DNA from: Candidatus Accumulibacter similis
GTDB lineage: Bacteria; Pseudomonadota; Gammaproteobacteria; Burkholderiales; Rhodocyclaceae
Direction of reading: 5' to 3'
DNA length: 64,000 nucleotides
Assembly: GCA_013347225.1 (NCBI GenBank)
Contig: CP054595.1
Location: 620,001 to 684,000, forward strand
Below, in pieces: positions 35,666 through 46,457 of the stretch (within the stretch, counting starts at the first letter, position 1; the number at the start of each line of letters is the position of its first letter). The notes beneath the pieces are model-generated. The model was given only the letters and a program-made list of their open reading frames with translations, was not told the origin of the DNA and searched no databases. The position numbers and the translations under genes were made by a program.

Positions 35666-36430
35666 CTACTTCTTCAGGCGCTGCTTGGCGGTGGTGGCGG
35701 CGGCGCTGTCCGGATACTTCGCCACGATTGCCTCGAGCGTCGCTTTCGCCCCCTTGGCGTCCGCCAACTCCTGCTGGCACGTGGCGATGTTGAGCAAGGC
35801 TTCTGGTGCCCGGGAATTGGCTGGCCACTTGCTGGCGACGACGCGGTGGGCGTCGATCGCCTTCTTGCAGTCGCGCTGTGAGTACTGGGCATTGCCCAGC
35901 CAGTAGTAGGCGTTGGGGGTCAGGCTGCTCTCGGGGTGCGCGCGTGCAAAGGCCTCGAAGGCCGTTGCCGCCTCCTTCAGCTTGTTGGCGCGAAAGAGGT
36001 TCAACGCCGCCTCATACTCACGCGCTTCGGTCGCCGGGTCGCTGGCCGTCTTTTTCGGCGTGTCGACCGGTGCCTTGCCGTCGTCCGCTGCCGGTTTCGG
36101 ATCGCTGCCTGCCGCGGACAGCGGTTCGAGCTTGCGCAGACGTCCGTCGAGATCGACGTAGAAATCCTGTTGCCGCTTGCGGGCCGCATCGAGTTCGTAA
36201 GTCAATGTCTCGACCTGGCCACGCAGGCGGGAATTCTCGTCGCGCAGGGCCTGGATCTGATTGGCCAGTTCGATCTGACCCTTGGCGACCGTATCGAGGC
36301 GCTCGTTGGTCTTGATCGCCAGATCCTTGATCTGTCGCCGCGCCTCGTCATCGTCGAAGAGGCCCGCCTGCGCCGGCTGGGCAGCGAGCACGGCGGCGCA
36401 CAAGCCAATGCGCGTCAGGAGACCGGCCAT
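35666..36430 (-). CDS. cpoB: Tol-Pal accessory protein CpoB (YbgF)
   Basis: A 254-residue periplasmic protein with a signal peptide (ending near AQAGLF), an N-terminal coiled coil (about residues 30-100) for trimerisation, a Pro/Lys linker and C-terminal TPR repeats starting 'EYEAALNLFRANKLKEAATA'. CpoB links Tol-Pal constriction to PBP1B/LpoB peptidoglycan synthesis. ATG 36430 begins the signal peptide. It lies 40 bases after pal. Confidence 0.93.
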   Translation of the reverse strand: MAGLLTRIGLCAAVLAAQPAQAGLFDDDEARRQIKDLAIKTNERLDTVAKGQIELANQIQALRDENSRLRGQVETLTYELDAARKRQQDFYVDLDGRLRKLEPLSAAGSDPKPAADDGKAPVDTPKKTASDPATEAREYEAALNLFRANKLKEAATAFEAFARAHPESSLTPNAYYWLGNAQYSQRDCKKAIDAHRVVASKWPANSRAPEALLNIATCQQELADAKGAKATLEAIVAKYPDSAAATTAKQRLKK

Positions 36431-36470
36431 TCCCCACCCGGCAGGGGAACGTCGCAACTCTGCCGACACT

Positions 36471-36998
36471 CTAGAACTCGCCGCTGTACAGCATGTCACC
36501 ACGACGGTTCTCGGCCCAGGCGGCCTCTCCGTGGCCTTCATTCTTCGGCTTCTCTTCGCCGAGGCTCACCGCCTCGAGCTGGTCTTCGCGGGCGCCGAGC
36601 AGGGCCATCATCTTCTTGATCGCGTCGGCGCGCTTCTGGCCGAGGGCCAGGTTGTATTCGCGACTGCCGCGCTCGTCGGTGTTTCCCTGGATCAGCATCC
36701 TGAACTGCCGGTTCTCGGTCAGGAACTTGGCATGCGCGGTCACCAGATCCTTGTACTCCGCCTTCACTTCATAGCTGTCGTAATCGAAATAGACGCTGCG
36801 TTTGGAGAGAATGCTTTTCGGATCGGTGAGGACCGCCGGCAACCTGCCGCCATCGACGCCCCCCGTGGTCACGGTGGCGACCGAGGGTCCGCCGGCGCGC
36901 GATTCGACCGGCGCGCCAGACTGATCGCCTCCCTCCGGCGTCGAGCTGCAGGCGGCGATCAGAAGGGCCAGGGCGGCCGGGATGACGAGTCGTTTCAT
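36471..36998 (-). CDS. pal: Peptidoglycan-associated lipoprotein Pal
   Basis: A 175-residue outer-membrane lipoprotein. The lipobox is in 'LALLIAACSS' and the OmpA-like domain has 'SVYFDYDSYEVKAEY' and 'IQGNTDERGSREYNLALGQK', whose Asp and Arg bind diaminopimelate. ATG 36998 is preceded by AGGAGAAACAATTC. Pal anchors the outer membrane to peptidoglycan and interacts with TolB, encoded just upstream. Confidence 0.96.
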   Translation of the reverse strand: MKRLVIPAALALLIAACSSTPEGGDQSGAPVESRAGGPSVATVTTGGVDGGRLPAVLTDPKSILSKRSVYFDYDSYEVKAEYKDLVTAHAKFLTENRQFRMLIQGNTDERGSREYNLALGQKRADAIKKMMALLGAREDQLEAVSLGEEKPKNEGHGEAAWAENRRGDMLYSGEF

Positions 36999-37040
36999 GA
37001 ATTGTTTCTCCTGCGCTATTTTCGACATCGGAGTGCGTTG

Positions 37041-38333
37041 TCAGCGGTTGAAAGGGCCCCATGCCGGTTCGCGAACGTCGCCCGCGGAAATGGACAGGCG
37101 CTGCTTGATGCGACCATCAAGGGAAACCGCCGAGAGCACCCCGCGGCCACCCATCTCGGTGGCGATCAGGACCATCCGGCCATTCGGCGAGAAAGTCGGC
37201 GATTCATCCTTGTTCGAGTCGGTGAGCACCTGCACCTGGCGACTCGCCAGATCCATCACCGACAACCGGAAGCCTCCATCGCGCCGGCTGATGAAAGCCA
37301 TCGACTTGCCATCGGGCGAAATGCGCGGGCTGACGTTATAGGTGCCCTCGAAGCTGACTCGCTGGACGTCGCCGCCGCCGATGTTCATACGGTAGATTTG
37401 CGGGCTGCCCCCGCGATCGGAAGTGAAATATAGATTCTGGCCGTCGGGCGAGAAGTTCGGCTCGGTATTGATCGCCGTGTCGGTCGTCAGTCGCTGTGCG
37501 CCGGAGCCGTCGGCATTGACGAGGAAGATCTGCGAGCCGCCGTCCTTGCTCAGAACCACCGCCAGCCGGCGACCGTCAGGGGACCAGGCGGGCGCCGAAT
37601 TCGAGCCCTTGAAGTTCGCGACGACGACCCGCTTGCCCGAAGCCAGTGAGTGAACGTAGACCACCGGCTTCTTGTTCTCGAAGGAGACGTACGCCAGACG
37701 GCCGCCGTCGGGCGACCATGAAGGCGAGATGATCGGCTCGCGTGAGATCAGCGCCACCTGCGCATTCTGGCCATCGGCATCGGCGATGTGCAGCTCGTAG
37801 CGCGCCGCGCCGGCGCGGACGACGTAGGCGACGCGGGTGGAGAAGACGCCCGGCTCGCCGGTCAGTTTTTCGTAGATGATGTCGGCGATGCGATGCCCGG
37901 CTGCCCGCAACATCGTCTTCGATGTCACGAAGGCCGAGCCACCGAGCGCCGTCTGCTTGTTGACGTCGTAGAGGCGAAAGCGTGCTTCCTGGCGGCCGTT
38001 GTCGCTCGCGCCGATGCTGCCGGCAGCCAGGGCATCGGCGCCGCGGCTCTTCCAGTCGCCGAAGACCGGACTCGATGCCTCGGTCATGGCGACGCCGCTG
38101 CTGTCGACCATCCTGAACAAACCGCTTCGTTCCAGATCGGCGCGAATGACCGAAGTGACGATGCGCGACGAAGCCGCGTCGCCACCAAATTCGGCGATCG
38201 CCACCGGGATCCGGTTGGCGCCGGCGCCGGTGATCTCGACTGTCAGTTGGCCGTGCGCCGGTGTCAGCAGGAGCGCGAAGGCAGCGAGAGCCAGCAGGTA
38301 CAGAAGACGCAGCTTGATTGCAGAACGAGACAT
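37041..38333 (-). CDS. tolB: Tol-Pal translocation protein TolB
   Basis: A 430-residue periplasmic protein: signal peptide (ending near AHGQL), N-terminal TolB domain ('[20 protein letters not shown]') and a six-bladed propeller with repeated '[10 protein letters not shown]', '[16 protein letters not shown]' and '[10 protein letters not shown]' units. It carries TolA-driven force to Pal. It is separated from the upstream unrecognised gene by 95 bases holding a likely promoter. Confidence 0.96.
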   Translation of the reverse strand: MSRSAIKLRLLYLLALAAFALLLTPAHGQLTVEITGAGANRIPVAIAEFGGDAASSRIVTSVIRADLERSGLFRMVDSSGVAMTEASSPVFGDWKSRGADALAAGSIGASDNGRQEARFRLYDVNKQTALGGSAFVTSKTMLRAAGHRIADIIYEKLTGEPGVFSTRVAYVVRAGAARYELHIADADGQNAQVALISREPIISPSWSPDGGRLAYVSFENKKPVVYVHSLASGKRVVVANFKGSNSAPAWSPDGRRLAVVLSKDGGSQIFLVNADGSGAQRLTTDTAINTEPNFSPDGQNLYFTSDRGGSPQIYRMNIGGGDVQRVSFEGTYNVSPRISPDGKSMAFISRRDGGFRLSVMDLASRQVQVLTDSNKDESPTFSPNGRMVLIATEMGGRGVLSAVSLDGRIKQRLSISAGDVREPAWGPFNR

Positions 38334-38359
38334 GGCGCATGTCCATCACAGAAGGCGCG

Positions 38360-38365
38360 ATTATA
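38360..38365 (-). promoter_or_regulatory. -10 hexamer of a tolB promoter
   Basis: On the minus strand a perfect TATAAT lies 26 bases before the tolB start in an unusually AT-rich stretch. The -35 is weak, as TTACAA is 21 bases away. It suggests tolB-pal-cpoB-queE can be transcribed without tolQRA. Confidence 0.45.
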
Positions 38366-38428
38366 TCGTCTATGGATGCTTCTGATTTGTAACGATACGT
38401 TATCCTGCAGCCGATCCGGCAAGCGGCT

Positions 38429-39364
38429 TCAGGGCCGGCGCTCGCCGTGCTGGCGATGCCCGACGGCCCGCGAGCGCATGTAGGCGGCAAAGAAGCCGGC
38501 GTCGATGGCCTGCAGCCTGGCTCTTTCCTCGATCAGCGCCTTGCTGTAGCCGCCTGGCTCGATGGCGAGAATTCCCGTCAGCACAACGAAGGCCAGCAAG
38601 CCCCGAATGCCCGCGGCAGCCTGCCTGAGCGGCGGCGAGATCTCGCCGGCGAGCGCAGCGGCCAGCTCGGGTTGAGTGAGCAGACACCAGGCCGGAAACC
38701 AGGTCGCGTCCGGCATCTCGGTCTCCGCTTGAAAGCGGCGCCAGTCGCTCTCGAGCTGCGGCGCAGCGAGTTCCCGCAGCAGCTCCGGGAAGGAGTCGGC
38801 GGCGAACCAGGCAAGCGACAGGATCTGCCAGCGGGCTGCCTGCAGGCCACCGACGCGGTAACGGGCCAGTGCGCGCCAGCGCAGGATCACGGGGTCACGC
38901 CAGCCGTCGGCGAAGCTGCTCGCCGCAGCCGCAGCCGCGGCCTCGGCTTCGGCATGAGCTTGTGCCCGCAGGTACAACGCGGCGGCGTGGGTCTGCGGTC
39001 GCGCGCGGTCGAACGGCTGGCGGGCAGCGGCGGCTGCCAGCTTTCGGCAGGTCCGGTTGAGGAATCCCTGCGCCTCGCCGCCGAGAGCCCGGGAGGCAGG
39101 AGCCACATCGGTATCGAACACGCCGACCAGCTGCTCGAGGCGGTCGCTGTCGAGGCTTGCGCAATCGCTCTCCCGATCCCTCTCGAGGAAGGCCAGCAGG
39201 ACGCCGAAAGCCGCCAGGTCGGCCCGCGCCGGAGCCTCGGCGCGCAGGGCTGCGAGCGAGTCCTGCACGCGCCCGCAGTCGCCCGTCCGAAAGGCAGCAA
39301 CGACATCGTTGGCCAACGTCACCTCGCGTGAATCGAGAAAGAGGTCCAGCTGATGACTAGTCAC
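38429..39364 (-). CDS. Unrecognised protein encoded between tolA and tolB
   Basis: A 311-residue, Ala/Arg-rich and mostly helical protein without signal peptide or known domain. The GTG start at 39364 is supported by AGGAG 6 bases upstream. The N-terminus reads '[18 protein letters not shown]' and later parts are TPR-like (alternating helices such as '[20 protein letters not shown]'). It is in the orientation and spacing (45 bases after tolA) of a tol-cluster member, yet no such gene belongs to the standard Tol-Pal set. A cytosolic scaffold role is only a guess. Confidence 0.7.
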   Translation of the reverse strand: MTSHQLDLFLDSREVTLANDVVAAFRTGDCGRVQDSLAALRAEAPARADLAAFGVLLAFLERDRESDCASLDSDRLEQLVGVFDTDVAPASRALGGEAQGFLNRTCRKLAAAAARQPFDRARPQTHAAALYLRAQAHAEAEAAAAAAASSFADGWRDPVILRWRALARYRVGGLQAARWQILSLAWFAADSFPELLRELAAPQLESDWRRFQAETEMPDATWFPAWCLLTQPELAAALAGEISPPLRQAAAGIRGLLAFVVLTGILAIEPGGYSKALIEERARLQAIDAGFFAAYMRSRAVGHRQHGERRP

Positions 39365-39408
39365 TTCGGCTCCTGGCTGCCCGGTGCACGCCCGACACGG
39401 CCCCCTCT

Positions 39409-40431
39409 TCAGTCGTCGCGCGGCTTGTACGGGATCTTCAGAACACGCTCGAACAATTCGGGCTTGGCAGGTTTCGGCAGCGGCGACGACTTGTGGATCG
39501 CCCTCTCGACGGCGGCGTCGAGGGCCGGATTGCCGCTCGAACGGCGCAACTTGACCTCGAGCACTTCACCGCTCGGCAACTGGGTCACCTCGAACTCGGC
39601 CTGTGGGTTGCCCTGGATTCCGGGTGGCAGCGTGATGTTGCCGCGTATCTTGCCGCGGATCTTCTCGATGTACTCCGCCTGTCCGCGCTTGGTTTCGGCT
39701 GCCGCCTGCTCCGCCTGCAACTGCCTGAGTTGCCGCGCCTCGGCGTCGGCCCGCGCCCGTTGTTCCTGCGCTGCCTTCTGCTGCTGCAGCTGCCTCTGTT
39801 CCCGCTTCAGTTCCTCATCGAAGCTCGGGCGGCGTTCGGGTTCCTTCGGTCTTGGCTCCTCCTTCGGCTTTGTCTCTTCCTTTCGTGGCGGCTCCTTCGG
39901 TTTCGCTTCCTCCTTGCGCGCCGGCTCGCGGGTCTTCGGCTCCTCCTTGCGCGGTACTTCCTTGGTCTTCGCTTCGTCCTTCCGCGGCGCTTCCTTGACC
40001 GGCTCCCTGGGTGGCTTCTTCTCCTCCTTCTTCGTTGCGATGTCCGGCTTGACTTGCGGCTTTGCCTCGGCTTTCGGTTCGGGCTTGGTGATCGGCTGCG
40101 GCGCTGGCTCAGGCCTCACCTGCGGTTTGGGTTCCGGTTTGGCTACCGTCTTGGGCTCCGGTTTTGGTTCCGGCCTGGGTTCGGGTCTGGGTTCCACCTT
40201 CGGCGCCGCGGGCCTGGGTTCCGTTTTCGGTTCGGGCTGAGCGGCGACCGGCGGCGCCGGTGCGGCACGCCAGACCTCGATCTCGACCGCCACCGGCGGT
40301 TTGCTCTTCCACTGCACGCCAAGAAACAGCGCGCCGAGGAGCAACAGGTGCACGGTCGCTGAAAGGGCGAGCGATGGCCATTTCGCCGGCTCATCCGGCG
40401 GCGTTGGCGGCAAGGTCTGGACCGCTTCCAC
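39409..40431 (-). CDS. tolA: TolA inner-membrane energy-transducing protein
   Basis: A 340-residue protein with one N-terminal helix (about residues 20-40). A long Pro/Lys/Glu-rich domain of PEPK-like and PRKEE-like repeats (about 60-190) crosses the periplasm. Then come a charged coiled coil (about 195-250) and a TonB-like C-terminal domain ('[20 protein letters not shown]'). It transmits proton-motive force from TolQR to TolB/Pal. The low-complexity coding sequence also explains long shadow frames on the other strand. Eleven bases separate it from tolR. Confidence 0.94.
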   Translation of the reverse strand: MEAVQTLPPTPPDEPAKWPSLALSATVHLLLLGALFLGVQWKSKPPVAVEIEVWRAAPAPPVAAQPEPKTEPRPAAPKVEPRPEPRPEPKPEPKTVAKPEPKPQVRPEPAPQPITKPEPKAEAKPQVKPDIATKKEEKKPPREPVKEAPRKDEAKTKEVPRKEEPKTREPARKEEAKPKEPPRKEETKPKEEPRPKEPERRPSFDEELKREQRQLQQQKAAQEQRARADAEARQLRQLQAEQAAAETKRGQAEYIEKIRGKIRGNITLPPGIQGNPQAEFEVTQLPSGEVLEVKLRRSSGNPALDAAVERAIHKSSPLPKPAKPELFERVLKIPYKPRDD

Positions 40432-40442
40432 CGCTCAGCGAC

Positions 40443-40850
40443 TCACTTGTCGGAGGGCTGCACGAGGAGGCCGATGCGCTTGACCTGCTGTCGCTGCAGA
40501 TCGTCCATCACTTCAAGGACGGCCTCGTACCTGACCTTCTTGTCGCCGGCGATGAGGACCGCCTGTTCGGGGTTTCGGCGCTGCGCGCTGGCAATCTCCT
40601 GCACCATTTCGCTGCGGCTCAGCGGACGCGGTTCACTCCTTCCCGGAGTCATCAAGGCCAGCGTTCGGTCGGCCCGGACGATCACCTGCAGCGCTTCGGC
40701 CGGTGGCTGCGCAGCCTTGCCGACCGACGGCACATCGATGCTGCCCGTGGTGATCATCGGCGCGGTCACCATGAAGATGACCAGCAGCACCAGCATGACG
40801 TCGATGTAGGGGACGACGTTGATCTCGTTCTTCAGGCGACGCGCACGCAT
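40443..40850 (-). CDS. tolR: TolR, ExbD-family membrane protein
   Basis: A 135-residue protein with one N-terminal helix. The conserved channel Asp is in '[20 protein letters not shown]' (residue 17). The periplasmic domain has '[17 protein letters not shown]'. It forms the TolQR proton channel with TolQ, whose gene ends 4 bases upstream. Confidence 0.95.
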   Translation of the reverse strand: MRARRLKNEINVVPYIDVMLVLLVIFMVTAPMITTGSIDVPSVGKAAQPPAEALQVIVRADRTLALMTPGRSEPRPLSRSEMVQEIASAQRRNPEQAVLIAGDKKVRYEAVLEVMDDLQRQQVKRIGLLVQPSDK

Positions 40851-40854
40851 GGCT

Positions 40855-41532
40855 CTACCTCATCTGCCGCTGCAGGATATTCGAGAACTCCTCCATGAAC
40901 GACTCGAAGCGCGACGACAGGCGGTCGATCTCGTGCGCAAAGCGGTTGTAGGCGACGACCGCCGGAATCGCGGCGAACAGGCCGATGGCCGTCGCCACCA
41001 GCGCTTCGGCAATTCCCGGCGCGACCGCCGCCAGCGTCGCCTGGCCGACGTTCGACAGTCCGCGGAAGGAGTGCATGATTCCCCAGACGGTACCGAACAG
41101 CCCGACATACGGACTGACCGAGCCGACCGAGGCGAGAAAGGCGAGGTGCGAGTCGATGCTGTCCATCTCGCGCTGGTAGGTGGCGCGCATCGCCCGTCGC
41201 GAACCGTCGATCACATCCTTCGGATCAAGGTTCTTCTGGCTGCGCAACTTGGTGAACTCACGAAAACCGGATTCGAAGATGCGCTCCATGCTGCCGGTGC
41301 TGTGGCGATCGTTGATCGCGCTCTGGTAGAGACTGTTGAGATCGCCGCCGCTCCAGAAATCGCGCTCGAACTGCTCCGTCTGTGCCCGCGCCGCCTTGAC
41401 CGTGAACCATTTGCGGAAGATGTAGTACCAGGACATGAACGAGACGCCAGCGAGCAGCAGCATCACGGCCTGCACGACGGCACTGGCGTTGAGGATCAGG
41501 TGCAGGATCGACAGGTCTTGCGAGACATTCAT
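40855..41532 (-). CDS. tolQ: TolQ, ExbB-family motor protein
   Basis: A 225-residue inner-membrane protein with three helices. 'LASVGSVSPYVGLFGTVWGI' and 'IAEALVATAIGLFAAIPAVV' are the two conserved channel helices; a cytoplasmic loop lies between helices 1 and 2. ATG 41532 overlaps the ybgC stop (ATGA). It drives Tol-Pal movement with TolR. Confidence 0.95.
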   Translation of the reverse strand: MNVSQDLSILHLILNASAVVQAVMLLLAGVSFMSWYYIFRKWFTVKAARAQTEQFERDFWSGGDLNSLYQSAINDRHSTGSMERIFESGFREFTKLRSQKNLDPKDVIDGSRRAMRATYQREMDSIDSHLAFLASVGSVSPYVGLFGTVWGIMHSFRGLSNVGQATLAAVAPGIAEALVATAIGLFAAIPAVVAYNRFAHEIDRLSSRFESFMEEFSNILQRQMR

Positions 41533-41972
41533 TGGAGTGCTTCCAGTTTGTTGCGCAGGATTGCGGGGATCGACACGGCCTTCATCTGCGCCGCATTGAC
41601 GCAGACGATGTGCACGGCGGCACGGATCAACTCCTGCCGTGACTCGTCGCTGCCTTCTCTGGCGCACCCGATGTGCTGCCGAAAGAAGATCTGGGCGCGG
41701 CTGATACGTTCCACTTCGAGGCCGACGATCAGCTCGTCGTCCAGTCGTGCCGGCTTGAGATACTCGATCGTAAGCTCGCGGACGACGAAGGCGATGCCGG
41801 GATCACGCAGCAGATCGGTCTGGCGGTAGCCGATCGAGCGCAGCCATTCGGTTCGGCAGCGCTCCAGGAATTTGAGATAACTCGCGTAGTAGACGACCCC
41901 GCCGGCATCGGTATCTTCGTAGTAGATGCGTACGCGACAGGCGAATGTTGTTGGTTTCTGCTCGTGGTTCAT
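41529..41972 (-). CDS. ybgC: Acyl-CoA thioesterase YbgC (tol-pal associated)
   Basis: A 147-residue hotdog-fold thioesterase. The 4-HBT-type active-site motif is 'YYEDTDAGGVVYYASYLKFLE' split around Asp and Tyr near residues 17-30. ATG 41972 is used; a GTG 9 bases upstream is possible. It is the first gene of the tol cluster. In E. coli it hydrolyses short acyl-CoA or binds acyl-carrier protein; its link with Tol is by conserved location. Confidence 0.93.
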   Translation of the reverse strand: MNHEQKPTTFACRVRIYYEDTDAGGVVYYASYLKFLERCRTEWLRSIGYRQTDLLRDPGIAFVVRELTIEYLKPARLDDELIVGLEVERISRAQIFFRQHIGCAREGSDESRQELIRAAVHIVCVNAAQMKAVSIPAILRNKLEALQ

Positions 41973-42041
41973 GGCCGGCACGGATTCTAAGGCAGCACCC
42001 TGTGGGCAAATGTAAGTGATTGTGACCGCATGCGGGCCCGC

Positions 42042-43109
42042 TCAGGGTGCCTGCCAGAGTTCGCCCTGGGGTTGCTGCCCGCCAGGACTCGTCAGGCCGA
42101 GATGTCGGTAGACTGCCGGCGTGGCGACGCGGCCGCGCGGCGTCCGTTGCAGGAAGCCCTGCTGGATCAGGAAGGGTTCGAGTACATCCTCGATCGTGTC
42201 ACGCGCTTCGCCGATTGCCGCCGCCAGGTTGTCGACCCCCACCGGGCCGCCGGCGAACTTGTCGATGACCGCTGACAACAGCTTGCGGTCCATGACGTCG
42301 AGGCCGCCGTGGTCCACTTCGAGCATCAGCAGCGCCGCGTCCGCCACCGTGTGCGTGATGTGTCCCGCCGCCCGGACCTCGGCGAAGTCGCGTACCCGCC
42401 GCAACAAACGGTTGGCGATCCGTGGCGTGCCGCGTGAGCGCCGGGCGATTTCCAGCGCGCCGGCCGGGTCGGCGGGTACCTTCAGCAGTTGCGACGAGCG
42501 GGTGACGATCAGCTTCAGTTCGTCGGGGGTATAGAACTCCAGCCTGGCGACGATGCCGAAACGGTCGCGCAGCGGGTTGGTCAGCATGCCGGCGCGGGTG
42601 GTCGCGCCGACCAGCGTGAATGGCGGCAGGTCGAGCTTGACGGAGCGCGCCGCCGGGCCCTCGCCGATCATGATGTCGATCTGGAAGTCTTCCAGTGCCG
42701 GATAGAGGATCTCCTCGACAACCGGCGACAGGCGGTGAATCTCGTCGATGAAGAGTACGTCGCGCGGTTCGAGGTTGGTCAGGATGGCCGCCAAGTCACC
42801 GGCACGTTCAAGCACCGGGCCGGAGGTCGAGCGCAGGTTGACACCCATCTCGGCGGCGATGATGTGTGCCAGCGTCGTTTTGCCGAGGCCCGGCGGGCCG
42901 AAGAGGAGGACGTGATCGAGCGTGTCGCTGCGCTTCCTCGCGGCTTCGATGAAGATCGTCAGCTGTTCGCGAATCTTCGCCTGGCCGACGTAGTCGGCGA
43001 GGCGTCTCGGTCGCAGCGCCCGCTCGATGGCGTCTTCCTGGGGCGAGGTCGAGGCTGCCGACACCACCCGGGACAGCGGCGCCGCTGGGAAGTCGTCGGT
43101 CTCGATCAT
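42042..43109 (-). CDS. ruvB: Holliday junction branch-migration ATPase RuvB
   Basis: A 355-residue AAA+ ATPase. It has '[19 protein letters not shown]', Walker A '[12 protein letters not shown]', Walker B '[11 protein letters not shown]', sensor 'GATTRAGML' and a C-terminal winged helix ('[20 protein letters not shown]'). With RuvA it moves Holliday junctions for RuvC to cut. Its start overlaps the stop of the membrane protein gene by 4 bases. Confidence 0.97.
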   Translation of the reverse strand: MIETDDFPAAPLSRVVSAASTSPQEDAIERALRPRRLADYVGQAKIREQLTIFIEAARKRSDTLDHVLLFGPPGLGKTTLAHIIAAEMGVNLRSTSGPVLERAGDLAAILTNLEPRDVLFIDEIHRLSPVVEEILYPALEDFQIDIMIGEGPAARSVKLDLPPFTLVGATTRAGMLTNPLRDRFGIVARLEFYTPDELKLIVTRSSQLLKVPADPAGALEIARRSRGTPRIANRLLRRVRDFAEVRAAGHITHTVADAALLMLEVDHGGLDVMDRKLLSAVIDKFAGGPVGVDNLAAAIGEARDTIEDVLEPFLIQQGFLQRTPRGRVATPAVYRHLGLTSPGGQQPQGELWQAP

Positions 43110-44185
43110 GGCGGCAATCCCTCATCCGCCGCGCCCGAGCGCGCATCGGCGTGCGCCAGCCATTCACGAATCAGGACCTGGCCAAGCGCCAGCAGGGTCG
43201 GACCGAGGAACAGTCCAATGAAGCCAAAGACCAGCACGCCACCAAAGACACCGACGACGATCAGCAGCAACGGCAGGCTCGAGCTGCGCGATATGAGGAT
43301 GGGTTTGATGAAGTTGTCGACACCGCTGATCCCGAACATTCCCCACAATACCATGAACACTGCCCAGCCAGTCTGCCCCTCACTGTAGAGCCAGATGGCG
43401 GCACCCATCCAGATCAGGGTGCCGCCGATCACCGGCACCATCGACAGGAAGAACATGGCGACCGTCAGGATGAGCACGCCGGGAACGCCGGCGATTAGGA
43501 AACCGATCATCGCCACCACGGACTGCGCCGCGGCGGTGCCGACTATGCCGACCATGACGCCGGTGACGGTCCCCTCGACCAGGGCCAGCATGCGTTCGCC
43601 GAGGTCGCCGGCGAGCGTCCGGCTGCCGACATGCAGCGCGTCGGCGTAGAGGTGCGCATCGCGAAAGATAAAGAAGACGAAGAAGATGACCAGCAGCAGT
43701 TGCAGCAGGCCCTGCGCCAGCAGGGCCGCGGTCGCCAGGGCAAGGTTGCGGGTTGGCTCGACGAACTGGTGCAGGAGGTTGTTCATTTCCTCACGGCTGG
43801 CGACGAGCTTCTGCCAGTAGTCGGCGGCATCGCGCCCGACCAGGGGCAGCCTGGCGAGCCAGCCGGGCGGCTCCGCCGGCAGACCATCTTCCAGCAGCGG
43901 CTTGAGATAGCGGATGGCGAGCTCGATGCCGTCGGCAATCGAACCGGAGAGCAGCGCTACCGGTGCGACGAGGAGCAACAGGAGCAGGATGGAGACGAGC
44001 AGCGCCGCCAGGTTGCTGCGTCCGCGACAGAGGGTCAGCAAGCGGTTGCGAACCGGCCGCGTGACGACGCAGATGACGATGGCGAAAAGCAGGGTGCCGG
44101 TGAAGGGCAGCAGGACGGCGATGCAGCCTGTCAGCAGCAGGGCGACGAGGGCGATCTGCAGAAGTTGCTTGTGGCTCGGATTCAT
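43106..44185 (-). CDS. AI-2E family (PerM-like) membrane protein
   Basis: A 359-residue protein with about seven to eight helices and the family pattern '[20 protein letters not shown]' and '[20 protein letters not shown]'. Members include putative autoinducer-2 exporters and Na+/H+-linked permeases; the substrate is unknown. It is unusual in standing between ruvA (7 bases upstream) and ruvB (overlapping by 4 bases). Confidence 0.88.
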   Translation of the reverse strand: MNPSHKQLLQIALVALLLTGCIAVLLPFTGTLLFAIVICVVTRPVRNRLLTLCRGRSNLAALLVSILLLLLLVAPVALLSGSIADGIELAIRYLKPLLEDGLPAEPPGWLARLPLVGRDAADYWQKLVASREEMNNLLHQFVEPTRNLALATAALLAQGLLQLLLVIFFVFFIFRDAHLYADALHVGSRTLAGDLGERMLALVEGTVTGVMVGIVGTAAAQSVVAMIGFLIAGVPGVLILTVAMFFLSMVPVIGGTLIWMGAAIWLYSEGQTGWAVFMVLWGMFGISGVDNFIKPILISRSSSLPLLLIVVGVFGGVLVFGFIGLFLGPTLLALGQVLIREWLAHADARSGAADEGLPP

Positions 44186-44192
44186 CGTCGAT

Positions 44193-44768
44193 TCAGACCC
44201 TCGACAGCATCTTCAGCGCCTGCCGGATGCCATCCGAGGTCGTGATGCCGGGCGGCAACTGCCTCAGCGCCGTCGCCGCTTCGCGCTCATTGTAGCCCAG
44301 CGCCAGCAGCGCATTGAGGATGTCGTTGTGCGCGTCGACCACAGTGGCAGTGTTGCCTGGCAGCGCGTCGGCGAGCTTCCCTTTCAGTTCGAGCAGGAGA
44401 CGCTCGGCGGTCTTGGTGCCGATGCCGGGGATCTTCGTGAGGCGGTCGACCTGTTGCTGCGCCACCACCGCCGCGAGTTCGCCCACCGAGAGGCCCGAGA
44501 GCACCGACAGCGCGAGGCGCGCTCCGACGCCCGAGATCTTGAGCAACTGGCGAAACGCAAAGCGCTCGCCTTCGCTGGCAAAACCGTAAAGAAAGTGCCC
44601 GTCCTCGCGCACGACGAAGTGGGTCAGCAGGCTCAGGCTGTCGCCGTTCGCCGGAAGGTTGTAGAACGTGCTCATCGGCACGTCGAGTTCGTAGCCGACG
44701 CCCTGCACGTCGAGCAGCACCTGCGGCGGATTCTTTTCCAGCAAGACGCCGGTCAGCCGGCCGATCAT
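44193..44768 (-). CDS. ruvA: Holliday junction DNA-binding protein RuvA
   Basis: A 191-residue protein with an N-terminal OB domain ('[20 protein letters not shown]') and tandem helix-hairpin-helix motifs ('[19 protein letters not shown]', '[19 protein letters not shown]'). A C-terminal RuvB-binding domain has '[18 protein letters not shown]'. Tetramers hold the junction in a square-planar form. It follows ruvC after 13 bases. Confidence 0.96.
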   Translation of the reverse strand: MIGRLTGVLLEKNPPQVLLDVQGVGYELDVPMSTFYNLPANGDSLSLLTHFVVREDGHFLYGFASEGERFAFRQLLKISGVGARLALSVLSGLSVGELAAVVAQQQVDRLTKIPGIGTKTAERLLLELKGKLADALPGNTATVVDAHNDILNALLALGYNEREAATALRQLPPGITTSDGIRQALKMLSRV

Positions 44769-44781
44769 CGCGTGTTCCCCC

Positions 44782-45348
44782 TCATTTGCCGACGGCCTTC
44801 CTGAGGATCAGGCGGCCGCCGCGTACCTGCAGGCCATCGGTCCCCAGGCTTCCCAGTCCGTGTCCGCCGTGTGCGTGCGCGATCGCACACGCCAATGCAT
44901 CGGCAGCATCGGCACCAGGGTTTGCCGGCAAGGATAACAGGTGGCGCACCATGTGTTGCACCTGTACCTTGTCCGCGTGACCGTTGCCGACCACCGCCTG
45001 CTTTACCTGCAACGCGGTGTACTCGGCGACATCCAGCCCGCTTGCGACGAGTGCGGTGATCGCTGCACCGCGCGCCTGCCCGAGCAGCAGGGTGGATTGC
45101 GGGTTGACATTGACGAAGACGATCTCGGTTGCCGCCTCATCCGGTCGATGCGTCGCCACCAGTTCGCACAGTCCGGCGTGAATCGTTCCCAGGCGGGCCG
45201 GCAGCGAATCTCCGACCGTCGTCCGGATGCAGCCGCTGGCAAGGTAGCGCAGCCGGTTGCCGACCTTCTCGATGACACCGAAGCCGGTGACGCGCAAACC
45301 GGGGTCAACGCCCAGGATCCGCAGCGCTGGTGACGCAGCGCCCCTCAT
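44782..45348 (-). CDS. ruvC: Holliday junction resolvase RuvC
   Basis: A 188-residue RNase H-fold nuclease with the catalytic acidic residues in '[18 protein letters not shown]', '[20 protein letters not shown]' and the C-terminal '[15 protein letters not shown]'. ATG 45348 is chosen; the frame is open upstream as a shadow of the DMT gene. Its start overlaps that gene's stop by 4 bases. It cuts Holliday junctions symmetrically. Confidence 0.95.
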   Translation of the reverse strand: MRGAASPALRILGVDPGLRVTGFGVIEKVGNRLRYLASGCIRTTVGDSLPARLGTIHAGLCELVATHRPDEAATEIVFVNVNPQSTLLLGQARGAAITALVASGLDVAEYTALQVKQAVVGNGHADKVQVQHMVRHLLSLPANPGADAADALACAIAHAHGGHGLGSLGTDGLQVRGGRLILRKAVGK

Positions 45349-46208
45349 CGCGCCGGCACGCGTGCCAGATGGACCCCGGCGACGGCCAGCACCATGCCGC
45401 CGACAGCCAGGCCGCCAAGGGTTTCGCCGAAAACCAGCCAGGCGATCAGGGCCGTACTTGGCGGCGTCAGGTAGAACAGACTGGCGACGTTTACGGCGCT
45501 GCCGCTGCGAATCAGCAGATTGAGCAGGCTGATGGCACCAAACGAAAGCACCAGCACCAGCCAGAGCAGGGCGAAAACAAACTCCGTCGTCCACTCGATG
45601 TGCATGCTTTCGGTCGACCAGGCGACGAGCGCCGTACAGATGGCGGTTGGCAGAAACTGGATGACCGATCCGCTGCGCAGGTCGAAGTGGGGGCAGAAAC
45701 GTTTCTGGTACAGGGTGCCGAGAGTGATCCCGAGCAACGCCGTGATGGCTGGCAACAGCATGCCGGTCAGCGGCCGGTCGCCGAGTTTGTTCGCGACGAC
45801 CAGAGCCACCCCGGCCAGACCTAGAACCAGCCCCAGCCACTGCCGCGGCGACACCCGTTCGCCGAGCAGAAAGCCGGCGCCGGCCGCCGTCAACAGCGGC
45901 TGCATGCCAACGACCAGTGCCGTGACACCAGCCGGCAGACCGTGCTTGATCGCCATGAACACGCCGCCGAGGTAGAGCGCGTGTACCAGGAGGCCGGACA
46001 CGCCGATGTGCAGAACCTGGCGTCCGTCGCTTGGCCACGGCGCGCCCGTCGCCAGAGCGAGCGCGGTCATCAGCGCGAGCACGAGCAGATAGCGGACGAG
46101 GAGGAAGGTCAACGGTTCGGCGTAGGGCAGGCCGAACTTGGCGCCGATGAAACCGGTGCTCCAGAGGAAGACGAAAAGGAATGGCAGCATCGAGGATGGG
46201 GGGCGCAT
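45345..46208 (-). CDS. EamA/DMT-family transporter
   Basis: A 287-residue ten-helix membrane protein with two EamA repeats. It begins '[20 protein letters not shown]' and includes '[20 protein letters not shown]' in the first repeat and '[20 protein letters not shown]' in the second. Substrate unknown. It overlaps ruvC and leads the ruvC-ruvA-permease-ruvB series. Confidence 0.9.
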   Translation of the reverse strand: MRPPSSMLPFLFVFLWSTGFIGAKFGLPYAEPLTFLLVRYLLVLALMTALALATGAPWPSDGRQVLHIGVSGLLVHALYLGGVFMAIKHGLPAGVTALVVGMQPLLTAAGAGFLLGERVSPRQWLGLVLGLAGVALVVANKLGDRPLTGMLLPAITALLGITLGTLYQKRFCPHFDLRSGSVIQFLPTAICTALVAWSTESMHIEWTTEFVFALLWLVLVLSFGAISLLNLLIRSGSAVNVASLFYLTPPSTALIAWLVFGETLGGLAVGGMVLAVAGVHLARVPAR

Positions 46209-46457
46209 GGCATGGCCTGGTGGCAACTCGGCAGGAGTGTAGCAAGCATCGCCACCGCGGGGTGGCGACGCAGTCCGGTGAGAGCATCTGCGCGGCGGCT
46301 GCCGGGCACGCGCGGCGATTCGCCGTGGCGCAGCAGCGGTTGATGGCAACGATCCCCTGCCATGGCAGGCTCGAGGCAGTTCGTCAGCATCCCGCGTGCC
46401 GGTGTGCTCTGGCTGGCGGTAGACGGTTGTCGCCGCTGCCCAGCCCGGAGGGGGAAC

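Noticed and set aside
39353..40362. Repetitive Gly/Ser/Phe-rich and Leu/Arg-rich plus-strand frames
   Set aside because: They arise from the repetitive Pro/Lys/Glu coding sequence of tolA read on the opposite strand.
42026..42035. Palindrome CCGCATGCGG just after ruvB
   Set aside because: Only 10 bases without loop or T-run; too short to call a terminator or operator.
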